A stretch of DNA of 64,000 bases, taken from assembly GCA_011526085.1 (NCBI GenBank), contig WYBC01000022.1, positions 62,001-126,000 on the forward strand, written 5' to 3'. The notes under the pieces were generated by a model. That model saw nothing but the letters and a program-made list of their open reading frames with translations, was not told the origin of the DNA and ran no database searches. The position numbers and the translations under genes were made by a program. This stretch comes from Lysobacter sp. (GTDB lineage Bacteria; Pseudomonadota; Gammaproteobacteria; Xanthomonadales; Xanthomonadaceae). This document shows positions 37,423 through 45,958 of this stretch, piece after piece; position 1 is the first letter of the stretch, and every line of letters begins with the position of its first letter.

Positions 37423-37777
37423 ACGCGAATACCCGCCGCGAGGCGATTTCGCAGTGCATCCGCGTAGCACAGCCGCCATCTCGGACCGCATCGACCGGAC
37501 GGCATCGAAACACCCGGGACCCGCATGCCTGCAGGGCTGCAGCGGACATCCACGGCGCGCGTCCGACCTCGAAACCGGTGGATTCGCCCCCCGAATCGCC
37601 CCCACGGCGATCCATGGGCCGGCTCGCGTCGCTGAACGCTTCGCGAAAGTTCCCGCACCGGCAAGTTCAGTATTAAGTATTCGTTATGCAGTGATCCTGA
37701 GAATGCGCCTCACCGGAGCGGTTTCCCCTCGTCTCTCTCGCGGCTCCGGCCCAATAACAACCATGAGGTCCTCTTTC
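37423..37777 (+). promoter_or_regulatory. Gene-free region upstream of the Ax21-family gene
   Basis: 355 bases with no supportable coding region. An A+T-rich patch (CAGTATTAAGTATTCGTTATG, about 37668-37688) stands out from the G+C-rich background and is the likely promoter area, about 90-110 bases before the first Ax21 start codon. No certain -35/-10 pair. Confidence 0.35.
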
Positions 37778-38341
37778 ATGAAGCGCACTCTTCTCGCCCT
37801 GACCCTCCTCGCCGCCCTCCCGTTCGCCGCCTCCGCGGCCGAAGGCGTCTCCTACAACTACGTCCAGGGCGGCTATGTCGCGACCGAAGCGGACGGCGCC
37901 GCGGATGCCGACGGTTACGGCATCGACGCATCGGTCGCCGTGCACGAGAACTTCCATCTCTTCGGCGCCTACACCTCGCAGGATCTGGACGTGAACACGG
38001 TCTACGACAAGGTCGACCAGTGGAAGCTCGGCGTCGGCTACAACTACGGCATCACCGACAAGGCCGATCTGGTCACCCGCGTCGCCTACGAGAAGTTCGA
38101 TGCCGGCAATGGCTTCGATGTCGACGGCTACAGCGCCGAAGCCGGCGTCCGCGGCGCGCTGGGCGACAAGTTCGAAGCCTATGCGATGGCCGGTTACGAA
38201 GACTTCGAACAGGCCGATGGCGACTTCTACGGCCGCGTCGGCGCACAGGTGAAGTTCAACGAAAACTGGGGCGTGAGCGGCGACGTCAAGTTCGCCGATG
38301 GCGACGCCCAGTGGTTCGTCGGTCCGCGCTTCAGCTGGTGA
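37778..38341 (+). CDS. Ax21-family outer-membrane protein
   Basis: 187 residues. Signal peptide (MKRTLLALTLLAALPFAASAA) then a small beta-barrel: EGVSYNYVQGGYVATEADG, alternating strands with repeated AYEKFDAGNG and GYEDFEQADGDFYG elements, and the family C-terminus WFVGPRFSW. This matches the Ax21 family of Xanthomonas and Stenotrophomonas closely. Ax21 was once proposed as a secreted immune elicitor, but the published claims were withdrawn; the protein is better regarded as an outer-membrane/vesicle protein. First of three tandem members, each with its own terminator. Confidence 0.92.
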   Translation: MKRTLLALTLLAALPFAASAAEGVSYNYVQGGYVATEADGAADADGYGIDASVAVHENFHLFGAYTSQDLDVNTVYDKVDQWKLGVGYNYGITDKADLVTRVAYEKFDAGNGFDVDGYSAEAGVRGALGDKFEAYAMAGYEDFEQADGDFYGRVGAQVKFNENWGVSGDVKFADGDAQWFVGPRFSW

Positions 38342-38442
38342 TCCCAGCGCTCCCCGGAGCGCGACGCACAGGTTCCCGTGCAGGGCAGGCGTGACCCTCG
38401 ATGTACGCCTTTTCGCGACCCCCTCCCCTGGGTCGCCCTGGA

Positions 38443-38467
38443 AGCCCGGCGCAAGCCGGGCTTTCTT
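38443..38467 (+). terminator. Terminator after the first Ax21-family gene
   Basis: AGCCCGGC (38443-38450), GCAA, GCCGGGCT (38455-38462), then TTCTTG. It is about 100 bases past the stop codon. Confidence 0.8.
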
Positions 38468-38504
38468 GTGTCCGCGAATCGCTCGCGGCGCATCCGTCAA
38501 GCGG

Positions 38505-38532
38505 TTGCAAGGCATCAAGATTTCGTTAAGAT
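38505..38532 (+). promoter_or_regulatory. Possible sigma-70 promoter of the second Ax21-family gene
   Basis: TTGCAA (38505-38510), 16 bases, TAAGAT (38527-38532), in an A+T-richer patch about 56 bases before the start codon at 38588. Confidence 0.45.
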
Positions 38533-38587
38533 GCCCGCGCCGCACCGTCGGCAAATTCGTTAATTTTCAAATAAATCAGGGGTTTGA

Positions 38588-39172
38588 ATGAAGAAGCACC
38601 TTTCGCTGGCCATCGTGCTGGCCTGCGCTCCCTTTGCCGCTTCCGCGGGTGAGCTGAGCTACAACTACGTCGAACTCGGCTACAGCGAGTCGACCCTGAA
38701 GACCGGTTCGGGCGATTTCGACGGCGACGGCTACGCCTTCAAGGGCTCGATGGCCTTCGGCGACAAGTTCTACGGCGCCATCGGCGTCCACGAAGACAAG
38801 CTGTACGACGACAGCCTGGAACCGTGGGAACTGACCGGCGGCTACCGCATGCAGTTGGCCGAGGGCACCGATTTCGTTGCCGAACTGAGCTATATCGGCG
38901 TGAATTCCGAGGTGTTCGGCGACGAATACCACAACGACGGCTACCGCGCCGCAGCCGGCGTGCGTTCGGCGATCGGCGATCATGTGGAGCTCGGCGGCAA
39001 GGTCACCTGGACCGACGTCGAGAACATGGACGATGTGGTCGGCGCGAACGTGAACATCCACGTCAAGTTCAACCAGACCTGGGGCGTCTACGGCCAGTAC
39101 CACTACAACGAGTACAACTTCCTGGGTGCCGACCTGGACAACTGGCAGATCGGCGTCCGCGCCAGCTTCTGA
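38588..39172 (+). CDS. Ax21-family outer-membrane protein, second paralogue
   Basis: 194 residues. Signal peptide MKKHLSLAIVLACAPFAASA, then the shared pattern: GELSYNYVELGYSES, alternating barrel strands, VKFNQTWGVYGQYHYNEY, and a C-terminus ending in RASF. CAGGGG lies 6 bases before the start. Clearly homologous in layout to the first and third genes but divergent in sequence, so the array is old rather than a recent duplication. Confidence 0.85.
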   Translation: MKKHLSLAIVLACAPFAASAGELSYNYVELGYSESTLKTGSGDFDGDGYAFKGSMAFGDKFYGAIGVHEDKLYDDSLEPWELTGGYRMQLAEGTDFVAELSYIGVNSEVFGDEYHNDGYRAAAGVRSAIGDHVELGGKVTWTDVENMDDVVGANVNIHVKFNQTWGVYGQYHYNEYNFLGADLDNWQIGVRASF

Positions 39173-39182
39173 TCCGGGCCGT

Positions 39183-39244
39183 CAGGCCGGGCTCCGCCCG
39201 GCCTGCGGATCGATGCCCGAAAGCCCGGCTCCGGCCGGGCTTTC
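39183..39244 (+). terminator. Double hairpin terminator after the second Ax21-family gene
   Basis: Two stems in tandem: CAGGCCGGGC / GCCCGGCCTG (39183-39205) and GAAAGCCCGGC / GCCGGGCTTTC (39219-39244). The second is followed by CGCGTTT, a poor T-run. Confidence 0.6.
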
Positions 39245-39377
39245 GCGTTTGCGGGGTCCCGGCGGGCATCCTTCGGGGCCGGAGCACGCCAAACCGGCCG
39301 CCGCTTGGGTAAACTCACTGGCCGCGCCGGGCGCGGACAGGGACATCCACCGATTTCACAGCTCTTTGGGGAGATTC

Positions 39378-39971
39378 ATGAAGAAGCCACTTGCGGCCGC
39401 ATTCCTGCTGGCCTGCCTGCCATTCGCGGCCTCGGCCCGCGACAGCCTGGGGAGTTTCACGTATGTCGAAGGCGGCGTTCAGCGCGTCAGCGTCGACTTC
39501 GGCACCCCCGGCAGCGACAAGCTCGATTTCAACGGCGCCGGCGTTCGCGGCGCGATCGAACTGTCCGACAATTTCTACGTCTACGGCGGCTACGCGTGGG
39601 CGCGCAACGGCGACCTCGTCGAGGACATCGACGCGCGCCAGACCCAGGCCGGCCTGGGCTATCGCCATACCGTCTTCGACAACGCCGACCTGATCGCGGA
39701 AGCCGGGTTCCAGCACACCCAGCTCGACGCCACCGGTTATCGCGACAACCTCGATGCGGCCCGCGTCTCGGTGGGTTTGCGCGGCGCGCTCAGCAACAAC
39801 TTCGAAGGCTGGGTGAAGGCCAGCTACGTCGACGGCAGCGACTACGACGGCGAATTCAGCGGCACCCTCGGCGCCCAGTTCATCATCAACCAGACCTGGG
39901 GCGTGGTCGGCGAAATCGAAGCCGGCGACCTGACCTCGCAGTACCTGATCGGCGTGCGCGCGAGCTTCTGA
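39378..39971 (+). CDS. Ax21-family outer-membrane protein, third paralogue
   Basis: 197 residues. Signal peptide MKKPLAAAFLLACLPFAASA, mature start RDSLGSFTYVEGGVQRVSVD, barrel strands including FYVYGGYAWARNGDL and INQTWGVVGEIEAGD, C-terminus IGVRASF. GGGGAG at 39368-39373 supports the start. Last of the array and followed by a strong bidirectional terminator shared with gpsA. Confidence 0.85.
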   Translation: MKKPLAAAFLLACLPFAASARDSLGSFTYVEGGVQRVSVDFGTPGSDKLDFNGAGVRGAIELSDNFYVYGGYAWARNGDLVEDIDARQTQAGLGYRHTVFDNADLIAEAGFQHTQLDATGYRDNLDAARVSVGLRGALSNNFEGWVKASYVDGSDYDGEFSGTLGAQFIINQTWGVVGEIEAGDLTSQYLIGVRASF

Positions 39972-39990
39972 CCGTTCGCGCCGCGATACG

Positions 39991-40019
39991 AAAAAGCCCG
40001 GCGCAGGCCGGGCTTTTTT
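39991..40019. terminator. Bidirectional terminator between the Ax21 array and gpsA
   Basis: AAAAAGCCCGGC (39991-40002), GCAG, GCCGGGCTTTTTT (40007-40019). T-runs are present on both strands, so it can end both converging transcripts. Confidence 0.9.
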
Positions 40020-40038
40020 CTTGTGCGCGCGGAAGAAA

Positions 40039-41103
40039 CTAGTCGCCGAACAGACCCTGCGGGTATTCCGGCTTCTGTTCGCGCGCCATCAGCCGCCTGA
40101 GGCCGTCGGTGGGCGTGATCTCGCCCTTGAGGACATCGCGGACGGTGCTGGAGATCGGCAGTTCGATGCCGTGCCGCGCCGCCTGGCGCATCACTTCCTC
40201 GGCGGTCTGGATCGATTCCACCACCTGGCCGATCTCGCGCACCGCGTCTTCGATCGACTGGCCGCGGCCGAGGGCCAGGCCCAGACGCCGGTTGCGCGAC
40301 AGATCGCCGGTGCAGGTGAGCACGAGATCGCCGAGACCGGCGAGGCCCATCAGGGTCTCGGCCTTGCCACCGATGGCGACGTTGAGCCGCAACATTTCGT
40401 TGAGCCCGCGGGTGATCAGGCCGGCGCGCGCGTTCAAACCCAACGCCATGCCGTCGGCGACGCCGGTGGCCACGGCCAGCACGTTCTTCATCGCGCCGCC
40501 GAGTTCGGCGCCCAGCATGTCCTCGCCGGTGTACGCGCGGAACGCCGGGCCATGCAGGGCGTCGGCGACCTGCTGGGCGAATCCGGCGCTGCCGGGATGC
40601 GCGCCATCGGCATGCACGGTGAGCGCGGTGGGCAGACCCGCGGCGACTTCCTTCGCGAACGAAGGGCCGGTGACGACCGCCAGCGGCACGTCGGCGGGCA
40701 GGATCCCGCCCGCGACTTCATGCAGGAATCTGCCGGAACCGGGCTCGAATCCCTTGGTCGCCCAGGCCACGCCGGCGTGCGCCGGGCGCAGCGGTGCGAG
40801 CGCGTGCAGGGTCTCGGCGAAGGCGTGCGAGGGCACGACCACCAGCACCAGGTCGCAACCGGCGAGGGCGGCGGCCAGATCGGTGGTGGCGCGAAGACTG
40901 TCGGGCAGCGGAATCCCCGGCAGATAGCGGGGATTCTCGTGGCGGGCGTCGATCGCCGCGATGGTCGCGGCGTCGCGCCCCCAGAGCACCGTGGGGTGGC
41001 CGTGGCGGGCGATCAGCGCCGCCAGGGCCGTGCCCCAGGAGCCGGCGCCGAGGACGGCGACGGCGGGTTTCGCGGTCTCGCGATCGGAAGGATCGGACGA
41101 CAT
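40039..41103 (-). CDS. gpsA: NAD(P)-dependent glycerol-3-phosphate dehydrogenase
   Basis: Reduces dihydroxyacetone phosphate to sn-glycerol-3-phosphate for phospholipid synthesis. 354 residues. N-terminal cofactor loop [19 protein letters not shown]; substrate region ATKGFE; catalytic Lys in [25 protein letters not shown]; and [11 protein letters not shown] slightly extended N-terminus ([13 protein letters not shown]) precedes the Rossmann fold. It follows secB by 22 bases, matching the enterobacterial order secB-gpsA. Confidence 0.97.
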   Translation of the reverse strand: MSSDPSDRETAKPAVAVLGAGSWGTALAALIARHGHPTVLWGRDAATIAAIDARHENPRYLPGIPLPDSLRATTDLAAALAGCDLVLVVVPSHAFAETLHALAPLRPAHAGVAWATKGFEPGSGRFLHEVAGGILPADVPLAVVTGPSFAKEVAAGLPTALTVHADGAHPGSAGFAQQVADALHGPAFRAYTGEDMLGAELGGAMKNVLAVATGVADGMALGLNARAGLITRGLNEMLRLNVAIGGKAETLMGLAGLGDLVLTCTGDLSRNRRLGLALGRGQSIEDAVREIGQVVESIQTAEEVMRQAARHGIELPISSTVRDVLKGEITPTDGLRRLMAREQKPEYPQGLFGD

Positions 41104-41125
41104 GCGAGAAACGGGCGTCGCGCCG

Positions 41126-41626
41126 TCAGGCGTTGCCGGCGGTCTCGGCGCCGGCCAGGCCGCCCTGCTGGGCGCGCTGGCGCAGGCCTTCGGCGTACAG
41201 GCCTTCGAAGTTGATCGGCTGCAGCAGGAACGGCGGGAAGCCGCCGGCCGTGATCAGGTCGCTGACCGTCTGGCGGGCGTACGGATACAGGATCGTCGGG
41301 CAATGCACGCCGAGCATCGCGTCGAGGGTCTGGTCGTCGAAACCGGCGAGACCGAACAGGCCGGCCTGGCGCACTTCGACCAGATACACGGTCTTGTCGA
41401 CCAGCTTGCAGGTCAGGGTGACGCCGAGTTCGACTTCGAACAGATCGTCGGCGACGCGCTGGACGCGCTGGTTCAGATTCATTTCCAGCGAGGGCTGGCC
41501 CTGTTCGCTGAACACCTGCGGCGCGCCGGGGGCTTCGAACGAGACATCCTTGACGTAGATCTTCTCGACCGAGAAGGTCGGGCCGTTGGCTTCGGCGGCG
41601 GCGCCGTTGGCGACGGGTTCGGACAT
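41126..41626 (-). CDS. secB: Protein-export chaperone SecB
   Basis: Holds precursors unfolded and delivers them to SecA. 166 residues: [20 protein letters not shown], the [23 protein letters not shown] strand region, and [17 protein letters not shown] near the SecA-binding surface. A short Ala/Glu-rich N-terminal tail is typical of xanthomonads. AGGAG 7 bases upstream fixes the start. Confidence 0.97.
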   Translation of the reverse strand: MSEPVANGAAAEANGPTFSVEKIYVKDVSFEAPGAPQVFSEQGQPSLEMNLNQRVQRVADDLFEVELGVTLTCKLVDKTVYLVEVRQAGLFGLAGFDDQTLDAMLGVHCPTILYPYARQTVSDLITAGGFPPFLLQPINFEGLYAEGLRQRAQQGGLAGAETAGNA

Positions 41627-41803
41627 GACAGGGCTCCTGGAGAAAGAAAAGCGGAAAAGAAGGCGATTATGGCACGCGGACGCGGGCGGGTCCGGTCCCG
41701 GAAACGCGTGTCCCGGGGTCTCGGGTCAGACGATCTGGTGGTCTGCCGCGGCGTTTGCAATGGCCCGGCCGGCGGCGCGGGCGACGGAAGGATGGACCGG
41801 GCG

Positions 41804-42241
41804 TCAGCCCTTGCCCTTGACCAGCGGCAATTCCGCCTGCTGCCAGGCCCCGATGCCGCCTTCGAGAATGTGGACGCGCTCGAAACCGGCCTTCTTCAGG
41901 CGCTTGGCGGCGCCGACGACGGTGATGCCGCTCTGGCAGACCAGCACGATGGGCAGGGCCTTGGCCGGCGCCAGTTGCTTGCTCTCGGGGTCGAACTGGC
42001 TCATCAGCACGTTCTTCGAACCGGCGATGTGGCCTTTCTGGAAATCGGCGTAGGGACGCAGGTCGACCACCAGGGCGTTCTCCTGGTTGATCAGCGCGGT
42101 GACCTGCGCCGGCGCCAGCGACTTGTAGCCGCGGAACAGGCGGGAAATCTCGTTGCCGATGATGGCGATGGTCAGGCCGACCAGGGCGATGCTGTAGACC
42201 GGTTGGCGGCCGGCGAAGGCCCACAGTTCTTCGAAATTCAC
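41804..42241 (-). CDS. Membrane-anchored rhodanese-domain protein (YibN-like)
   Basis: 145 residues: one N-terminal transmembrane helix (about 14-32), then a rhodanese domain with VVDLRPYADFQKGHIAGSKN and the active-site loop CQSGIT, whose Cys carries the persulfide. Position upstream of secB matches E. coli yibN. Unlike E. coli, no grxC lies between it and secB; the 177-base gap 41627-41803 is non-coding. Confidence 0.9.
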   Translation of the reverse strand: MNFEELWAFAGRQPVYSIALVGLTIAIIGNEISRLFRGYKSLAPAQVTALINQENALVVDLRPYADFQKGHIAGSKNVLMSQFDPESKQLAPAKALPIVLVCQSGITVVGAAKRLKKAGFERVHILEGGIGAWQQAELPLVKGKG

Positions 42242-42356
42242 GGGAAGCGGATCCAGCAGGCGCGGAACGGCCGCGCGGGGGGCGGAATTGTCGCCTGCGG
42301 CGGCCCGGCTGGCAAAACCCGGGCGTCGGCCGGATCGGGCCCGCCGGAACCGTGCG

Positions 42357-42797
42357 CTATTTGCCCTGCCAGAAGTCCGGCAGACCGGCGACCCACCAGG
42401 TCTTGGTCTCGGGGTCGTAGTGCCAGATCTCGGTGAACCGGACCTTGCGCTGGGCGAGGGTATTGCGGTTCACGACTTCGATCTGGATCTCGCGCAGCAC
42501 GGTCTCGTCGGGTCCGGGCATGCTGGCCAGATCGCGGTAGCCGGTGACCTGGATCTGTTCGAAGCGCGAGAAGTCGGCATCGGTCATCGGCTTTTCCTTG
42601 CGCACCTTGGGGTCGACCATGCTCCAGGCCCCTTCGAAGTCGCCCCAGCGGATGGCGGCGGAGAAGGCGTACTGGTTCCTGTCGAGCGCGCTGCTCTTCT
42701 TGCCGGCGAAGGCAACGCCGGCGAGAGAAACCAGCAGCAGCGCGATCAGGAGCCGGGCGAGCAGGCGCATCGGGACGGGCGAGGCGATCATGGGCAT
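42357..42797 (-). CDS. Conserved-looking secreted hypothetical protein
   Basis: 146 residues. Signal peptide (MRLLARLLIALLLVSLAGVAFA) after a possible short extension; the mature part is alpha+beta, with DFEGAWSMVDPKVRKEKP, QIQVTGYRDLAS and a C-terminal WHYDPETKTWWVAGLPDFW. It resembles a SnoaL/NTF2-like periplasmic domain in layout, but that is only an impression. Starts at 42797, 42791 and 42770 are all possible, none with a good ribosome-binding site. Function unknown. Confidence 0.75.
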   Translation of the reverse strand: MPMIASPVPMRLLARLLIALLLVSLAGVAFAGKKSSALDRNQYAFSAAIRWGDFEGAWSMVDPKVRKEKPMTDADFSRFEQIQVTGYRDLASMPGPDETVLREIQIEVVNRNTLAQRKVRFTEIWHYDPETKTWWVAGLPDFWQGK

Positions 42798-42833
42798 CGG
42801 AATCCGGTCAGGCAGGGGACGACAGCGGGCATC

Positions 42834-43301
42834 CTAACGCTTGAGGATCGCCACGTAACGCGACCGGCTGTCCGCAGCCACGCCGCCTTCAGCCAGCGGC
42901 ACGCTGGCCGCGACCGTCATCTGGGCGCGGCCGGCGTTGCGCAGGGTCTCGAGAAAGCCCGCCCACGACTCCCCTTTGTCCGCCACCGCGACCGCGGTGA
43001 GATCGGTATAGACCGGCGTGCGGTACTGCACCTTGGTGTCGGCGACGTACACGTTGGCGTCCAGCCCGGCCTCGACCAGGCGCAGCGCGATCAGCCCCCA
43101 GCCGGCGAGCGTCATCAGCGAGGTCAGGCTGCCGCCGAAGGCGCAGGCCTTGTCGTTGATGTTGGGCGCGAGCGGCGCATGCAGCCGCAAGGTCTCGTCG
43201 TCGGCGTCGCCGACACGCAGTTGCATGGCCGCCACCGGCGGCATGGCCAGCAGTTCGGCTTCAAGCGCGCGCAGATGCGCGGAACGCGGGGTGTCGGTCA
43301 T
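42834..43301 (-). CDS. Hotdog-fold thioesterase (YiiD C-terminal type)
   Basis: 155 residues. Single hotdog domain with CAFGGSLTSLMTLAGWGLIALRL (the central helix), then VQYRTPVYTDLTAVA. This matches the putative thioesterase domain found at the C-terminus of E. coli YiiD. Predicted to hydrolyse an acyl-CoA or acyl-ACP; substrate unknown. Divergent from hemD with 72 bases between. Confidence 0.85.
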   Translation of the reverse strand: MTDTPRSAHLRALEAELLAMPPVAAMQLRVGDADDETLRLHAPLAPNINDKACAFGGSLTSLMTLAGWGLIALRLVEAGLDANVYVADTKVQYRTPVYTDLTAVAVADKGESWAGFLETLRNAGRAQMTVAASVPLAEGGVAADSRSRYVAILKR

Positions 43302-43373
43302 GGGCGGGCAGCGGGCGACGGCACGGGGAAAGACTGCGGGAAAAACATCGCCGGCTTGCGGGCGACGGTACGA

Positions 43374-44204
43374 ATGGCGAAGCTGGTCGGAATGACCCCG
43401 CCACGCCGTCCGCGAGCATACGACACGTTGCCGGCCACGCCGCCCACGCCGCCGCGGGTGGTGTCGCTGCGGCCGGTCGGCGATCACGCCGCGATGCGCC
43501 ATGCAGCGGCCGCGCACGGACTGCGCGTGCTGGCGCTGTCGCCGTGGCGGATCGCGGTGCGCGACGATGCGGCCACGCGGCGCGCGCTGCGCGCTGCGCT
43601 GGCGGCCGACATCGTGATCGCCACCAGTCCGGCCGCGGTGCGTGCGGCGGCGTCGCAGTCGTCGCTGCGCGCGAAACGGGGACAGCGGTTCTGCGCGGTC
43701 GGCAGCGCCACCGCGGATGCGCTGCGGCGGGCGGGCGTCATCGACGCGGCATCGCCCGAGCGCATGGACAGCGAAGGTCTGCTGGCGCTGCCGCTGCTGC
43801 AGGACGTGCGCGGCCGCGACATCGGCCTGCTCACCGCCCCCGGCGGCCGCGACCGCATCGCGCCGACGCTGCATGATCGCGGCGCGCGGGTCGTGCGTGC
43901 CGATGTCTACGCGCGCGAACCGGTCGCGTTGTCTCCCGCGGCGCTGGCGCGACTGCGCGCGTTCGACGGACCGCTGCTGCTGCCGCTGAGCAGCGGCGAA
44001 GCCCTGCTGACCGTGCTGGCAGCCGCGCCCGACGACATCGCGGCGCGGCTGCGCGGCGCATGCGTGCTGGCCGCGAGCGGACGCCTCGCCGCGCTCGCCC
44101 GCGACGCCGGCTGCGCGGACGTGCGCATCGCCGCCGGGCCACGGCCCGCGCAGTTGCTCGCCGGCGCGGACGCAAGCGCGGCCACGACCGCACAATCCCG
44201 TTAA
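43374..44204 (+). CDS. hemD: Uroporphyrinogen-III synthase
   Basis: Cyclises hydroxymethylbilane to uroporphyrinogen III in heme and siroheme synthesis. About 276 residues, two-lobed HEM4 fold. Recognisable parts: VVSLRPVGDHAAMRHA at the start, VIATSPAAVRAA, AVGSATADALRRAGV, LLTAPGGRDRIAPTLHDRGARV and a C-terminal LAASGRLAALARDAG. Sequence of this enzyme is poorly conserved, so position before hemX and hemY is important supporting evidence. ATG 43374 is used; 43392 is an alternative. Confidence 0.9.
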   Translation: MAKLVGMTPPRRPRAYDTLPATPPTPPRVVSLRPVGDHAAMRHAAAAHGLRVLALSPWRIAVRDDAATRRALRAALAADIVIATSPAAVRAAASQSSLRAKRGQRFCAVGSATADALRRAGVIDAASPERMDSEGLLALPLLQDVRGRDIGLLTAPGGRDRIAPTLHDRGARVVRADVYAREPVALSPAALARLRAFDGPLLLPLSSGEALLTVLAAAPDDIAARLRGACVLAASGRLAALARDAGCADVRIAAGPRPAQLLAGADASAATTAQSR

Positions 44205-44205
44205 C

Positions 44206-45285
44206 ATGCCGCGAACATCCATCCGGATGCCGCCGGCCAGTCCCCCCATGACCGAAAGCACCGCCTCTTCTGCGGACACGCCCGCGAGCGACGCACCGTC
44301 GCCCGCCGTCGTCGCGCCGTCGACGGCCACCACGACTCCGCCGCCCGCCCGCCGCACCGGCTGGGCGTGGCTGGCGCTGCTGCTGGCGCTGGCCGGCGGC
44401 GGCGCATGGCTGTGGTACAGCGACCACCAGCGCGCCCAGCGCGAACGCGCCGCGGAAATCGAAGCCGCGCAGCGGATCGAGGCTTTGGCGTCGCGGATCG
44501 AAGGCCTGCGCCGCGATGTCCGCGGCCACGGCCAGCGCCTGCAGCAGGCCGACGCCACCAACCGCGTGCTGCGCGACGAACTGCTGGGCATGGGCCAGCG
44601 CGCCGCGCTGCTGGAAGACCAGGTGAAGAAGCTCGCCGACGCCAACCGCGACGGCGCGCTGGCGCTGCGCATGGACGAGGCGGAACTGCTGTTGACCCTC
44701 GGCGAGCAGCGCCTGCGGCTGGCCGCCGATCTCGACGGCGCCCGCCGCGCCTACGCACTGGCCGCCGGCGTGCTCGACGGCATCGACAGCCCGCGCGCGC
44801 TGAACCTGCGCCAGGCGCTTGCGCAGGAACGCGCGGCGCTGGACGCCCTGAAGGACGACCCGCGCCGGGTGGCGCTGCGACGGCTCGATGCGCTCGCGAC
44901 CGCGCTGCCCACCGCGGACACCCTGCCGCGACCGCAGGCACCGGCCGCGAACGCGCCGTGGTGGGACCGCGTGCTGTCGCGACTGGTCAGCGTGCGCCGC
45001 AGCGACGCGCCGCAGGCGCTTTCCAGCCAGGACCGCGAAGCCGGGGAGATCGCGCTGCAGCTGGAACTCGCATTGGCGCGCAACGCGATCGAACGCCGCG
45101 ACGACACGGCGCTGCGCGCCGCGCTGCAGCGCGCCGACGCCTGGCTGCTGCGGCTGTGGCCAGCGTCGCCGCAGCGCCAGGCCGCACGCAGGGAACTGCA
45201 GGCGCTGCGCGACATGCCGCTGGCGCTCGAGATGCCCACCCTCGGCAGCACGCTGGCGCTGCTGCGGGCGGAGCGCGGCGGTTGA
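44206..45285 (+). CDS. hemX: HemX family protein
   Basis: 359 residues. Cytoplasmic low-complexity leader rich in Ala/Ser/Thr/Pro (1-48), one transmembrane helix (about 52-71), then a long coiled-coil (QRIEALASRIEGLRRDVRGH onward) and a helical periplasmic domain with SRLVSVRRSD and LQLELALARNAIERRD. It is the usual partner between hemD and hemY; its biochemical role in tetrapyrrole synthesis is not established. Starts 1 base after the hemD stop. Confidence 0.93.
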   Translation: MPRTSIRMPPASPPMTESTASSADTPASDAPSPAVVAPSTATTTPPPARRTGWAWLALLLALAGGGAWLWYSDHQRAQRERAAEIEAAQRIEALASRIEGLRRDVRGHGQRLQQADATNRVLRDELLGMGQRAALLEDQVKKLADANRDGALALRMDEAELLLTLGEQRLRLAADLDGARRAYALAAGVLDGIDSPRALNLRQALAQERAALDALKDDPRRVALRRLDALATALPTADTLPRPQAPAANAPWWDRVLSRLVSVRRSDAPQALSSQDREAGEIALQLELALARNAIERRDDTALRAALQRADAWLLRLWPASPQRQAARRELQALRDMPLALEMPTLGSTLALLRAERGG

Positions 45286-45298
45286 ACGCGGACGGCGC

Positions 45299-45898
45299 AT
45301 GAATCTCTTCCGCAACCTCCTCTTCTGGATCCTGCTCGCGCTGGCCGGCGCACTGCTCGCGCAATTGCTGCTGCAGGACCCTGGTTTCGTGCTGGTGCGT
45401 TATCTCGGCACCACGGTGGAAGCGACGCTGGTCGGCGCGGCGCTGCTGTTCGTGCTCGCACTGTTCGTGCTGTGGCTGCTCTGGAAGGTGCTGGGCTGGC
45501 CGTTCCGGCTGTGGCGGCTGCGCCGCGAGCGCGCCGCGCGCACGCGGCTGGCGGAAGGGCTGGACGCGCTGCATCACGGCCGCTACGCCGAAGCCGAAGC
45601 GCTGTTGGCGCAGGCCGCGCTGGACCCGCATTTCGAAGCGCCTGCACGGGTGGCGGCCGCGCGCGCCGCCGCCGCGCGCGGCGATGCCGCTGCGGCCGTC
45701 GCGCATCTCGATGCGCTGGCCGCGACCCATCCGGTGGCGCGGGCGATCGCCGCCGCGGAGATCGCGCTGGCCGAGGACCGCGCCGACGATGCGCTGGCCG
45801 CGCTGGAGGCCGTGACCGACAGCGCGCGGGCGCCGCGCGCCGCGACGCTGCGTGCCGATGCGCAGGCGGCGCAGGCCGCCCGGGCCAGCGCTGGCTGA
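45299..45898 (+). CDS. hemY: HemY-like protein, shorter than the family
   Basis: 199 residues; the family is usually near 400. Two N-terminal transmembrane helices (about 5-24 and 40-62), then FRLWRLRRERAARTRLAEGLDALHHGRYAEAEALL, the HemY_N hallmark, followed by about three alanine-rich TPR-like helical pairs. It then stops, with the next gene 60 bases later and no leftover HemY sequence in other frames. Either a naturally short version or a deletion of the C-terminal TPR half. It completes hemD-hemX-hemY. Confidence 0.82.
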   Translation: MNLFRNLLFWILLALAGALLAQLLLQDPGFVLVRYLGTTVEATLVGAALLFVLALFVLWLLWKVLGWPFRLWRLRRERAARTRLAEGLDALHHGRYAEAEALLAQAALDPHFEAPARVAAARAAAARGDAAAAVAHLDALAATHPVARAIAAAEIALAEDRADDALAALEAVTDSARAPRAATLRADAQAAQAARASAG

Positions 45899-45958
45899 AC
45901 GCACCGGAATGCCATCGCGCTCCGCTATGCTGCCCGCAATGCGCCACCTCCACGCCCG

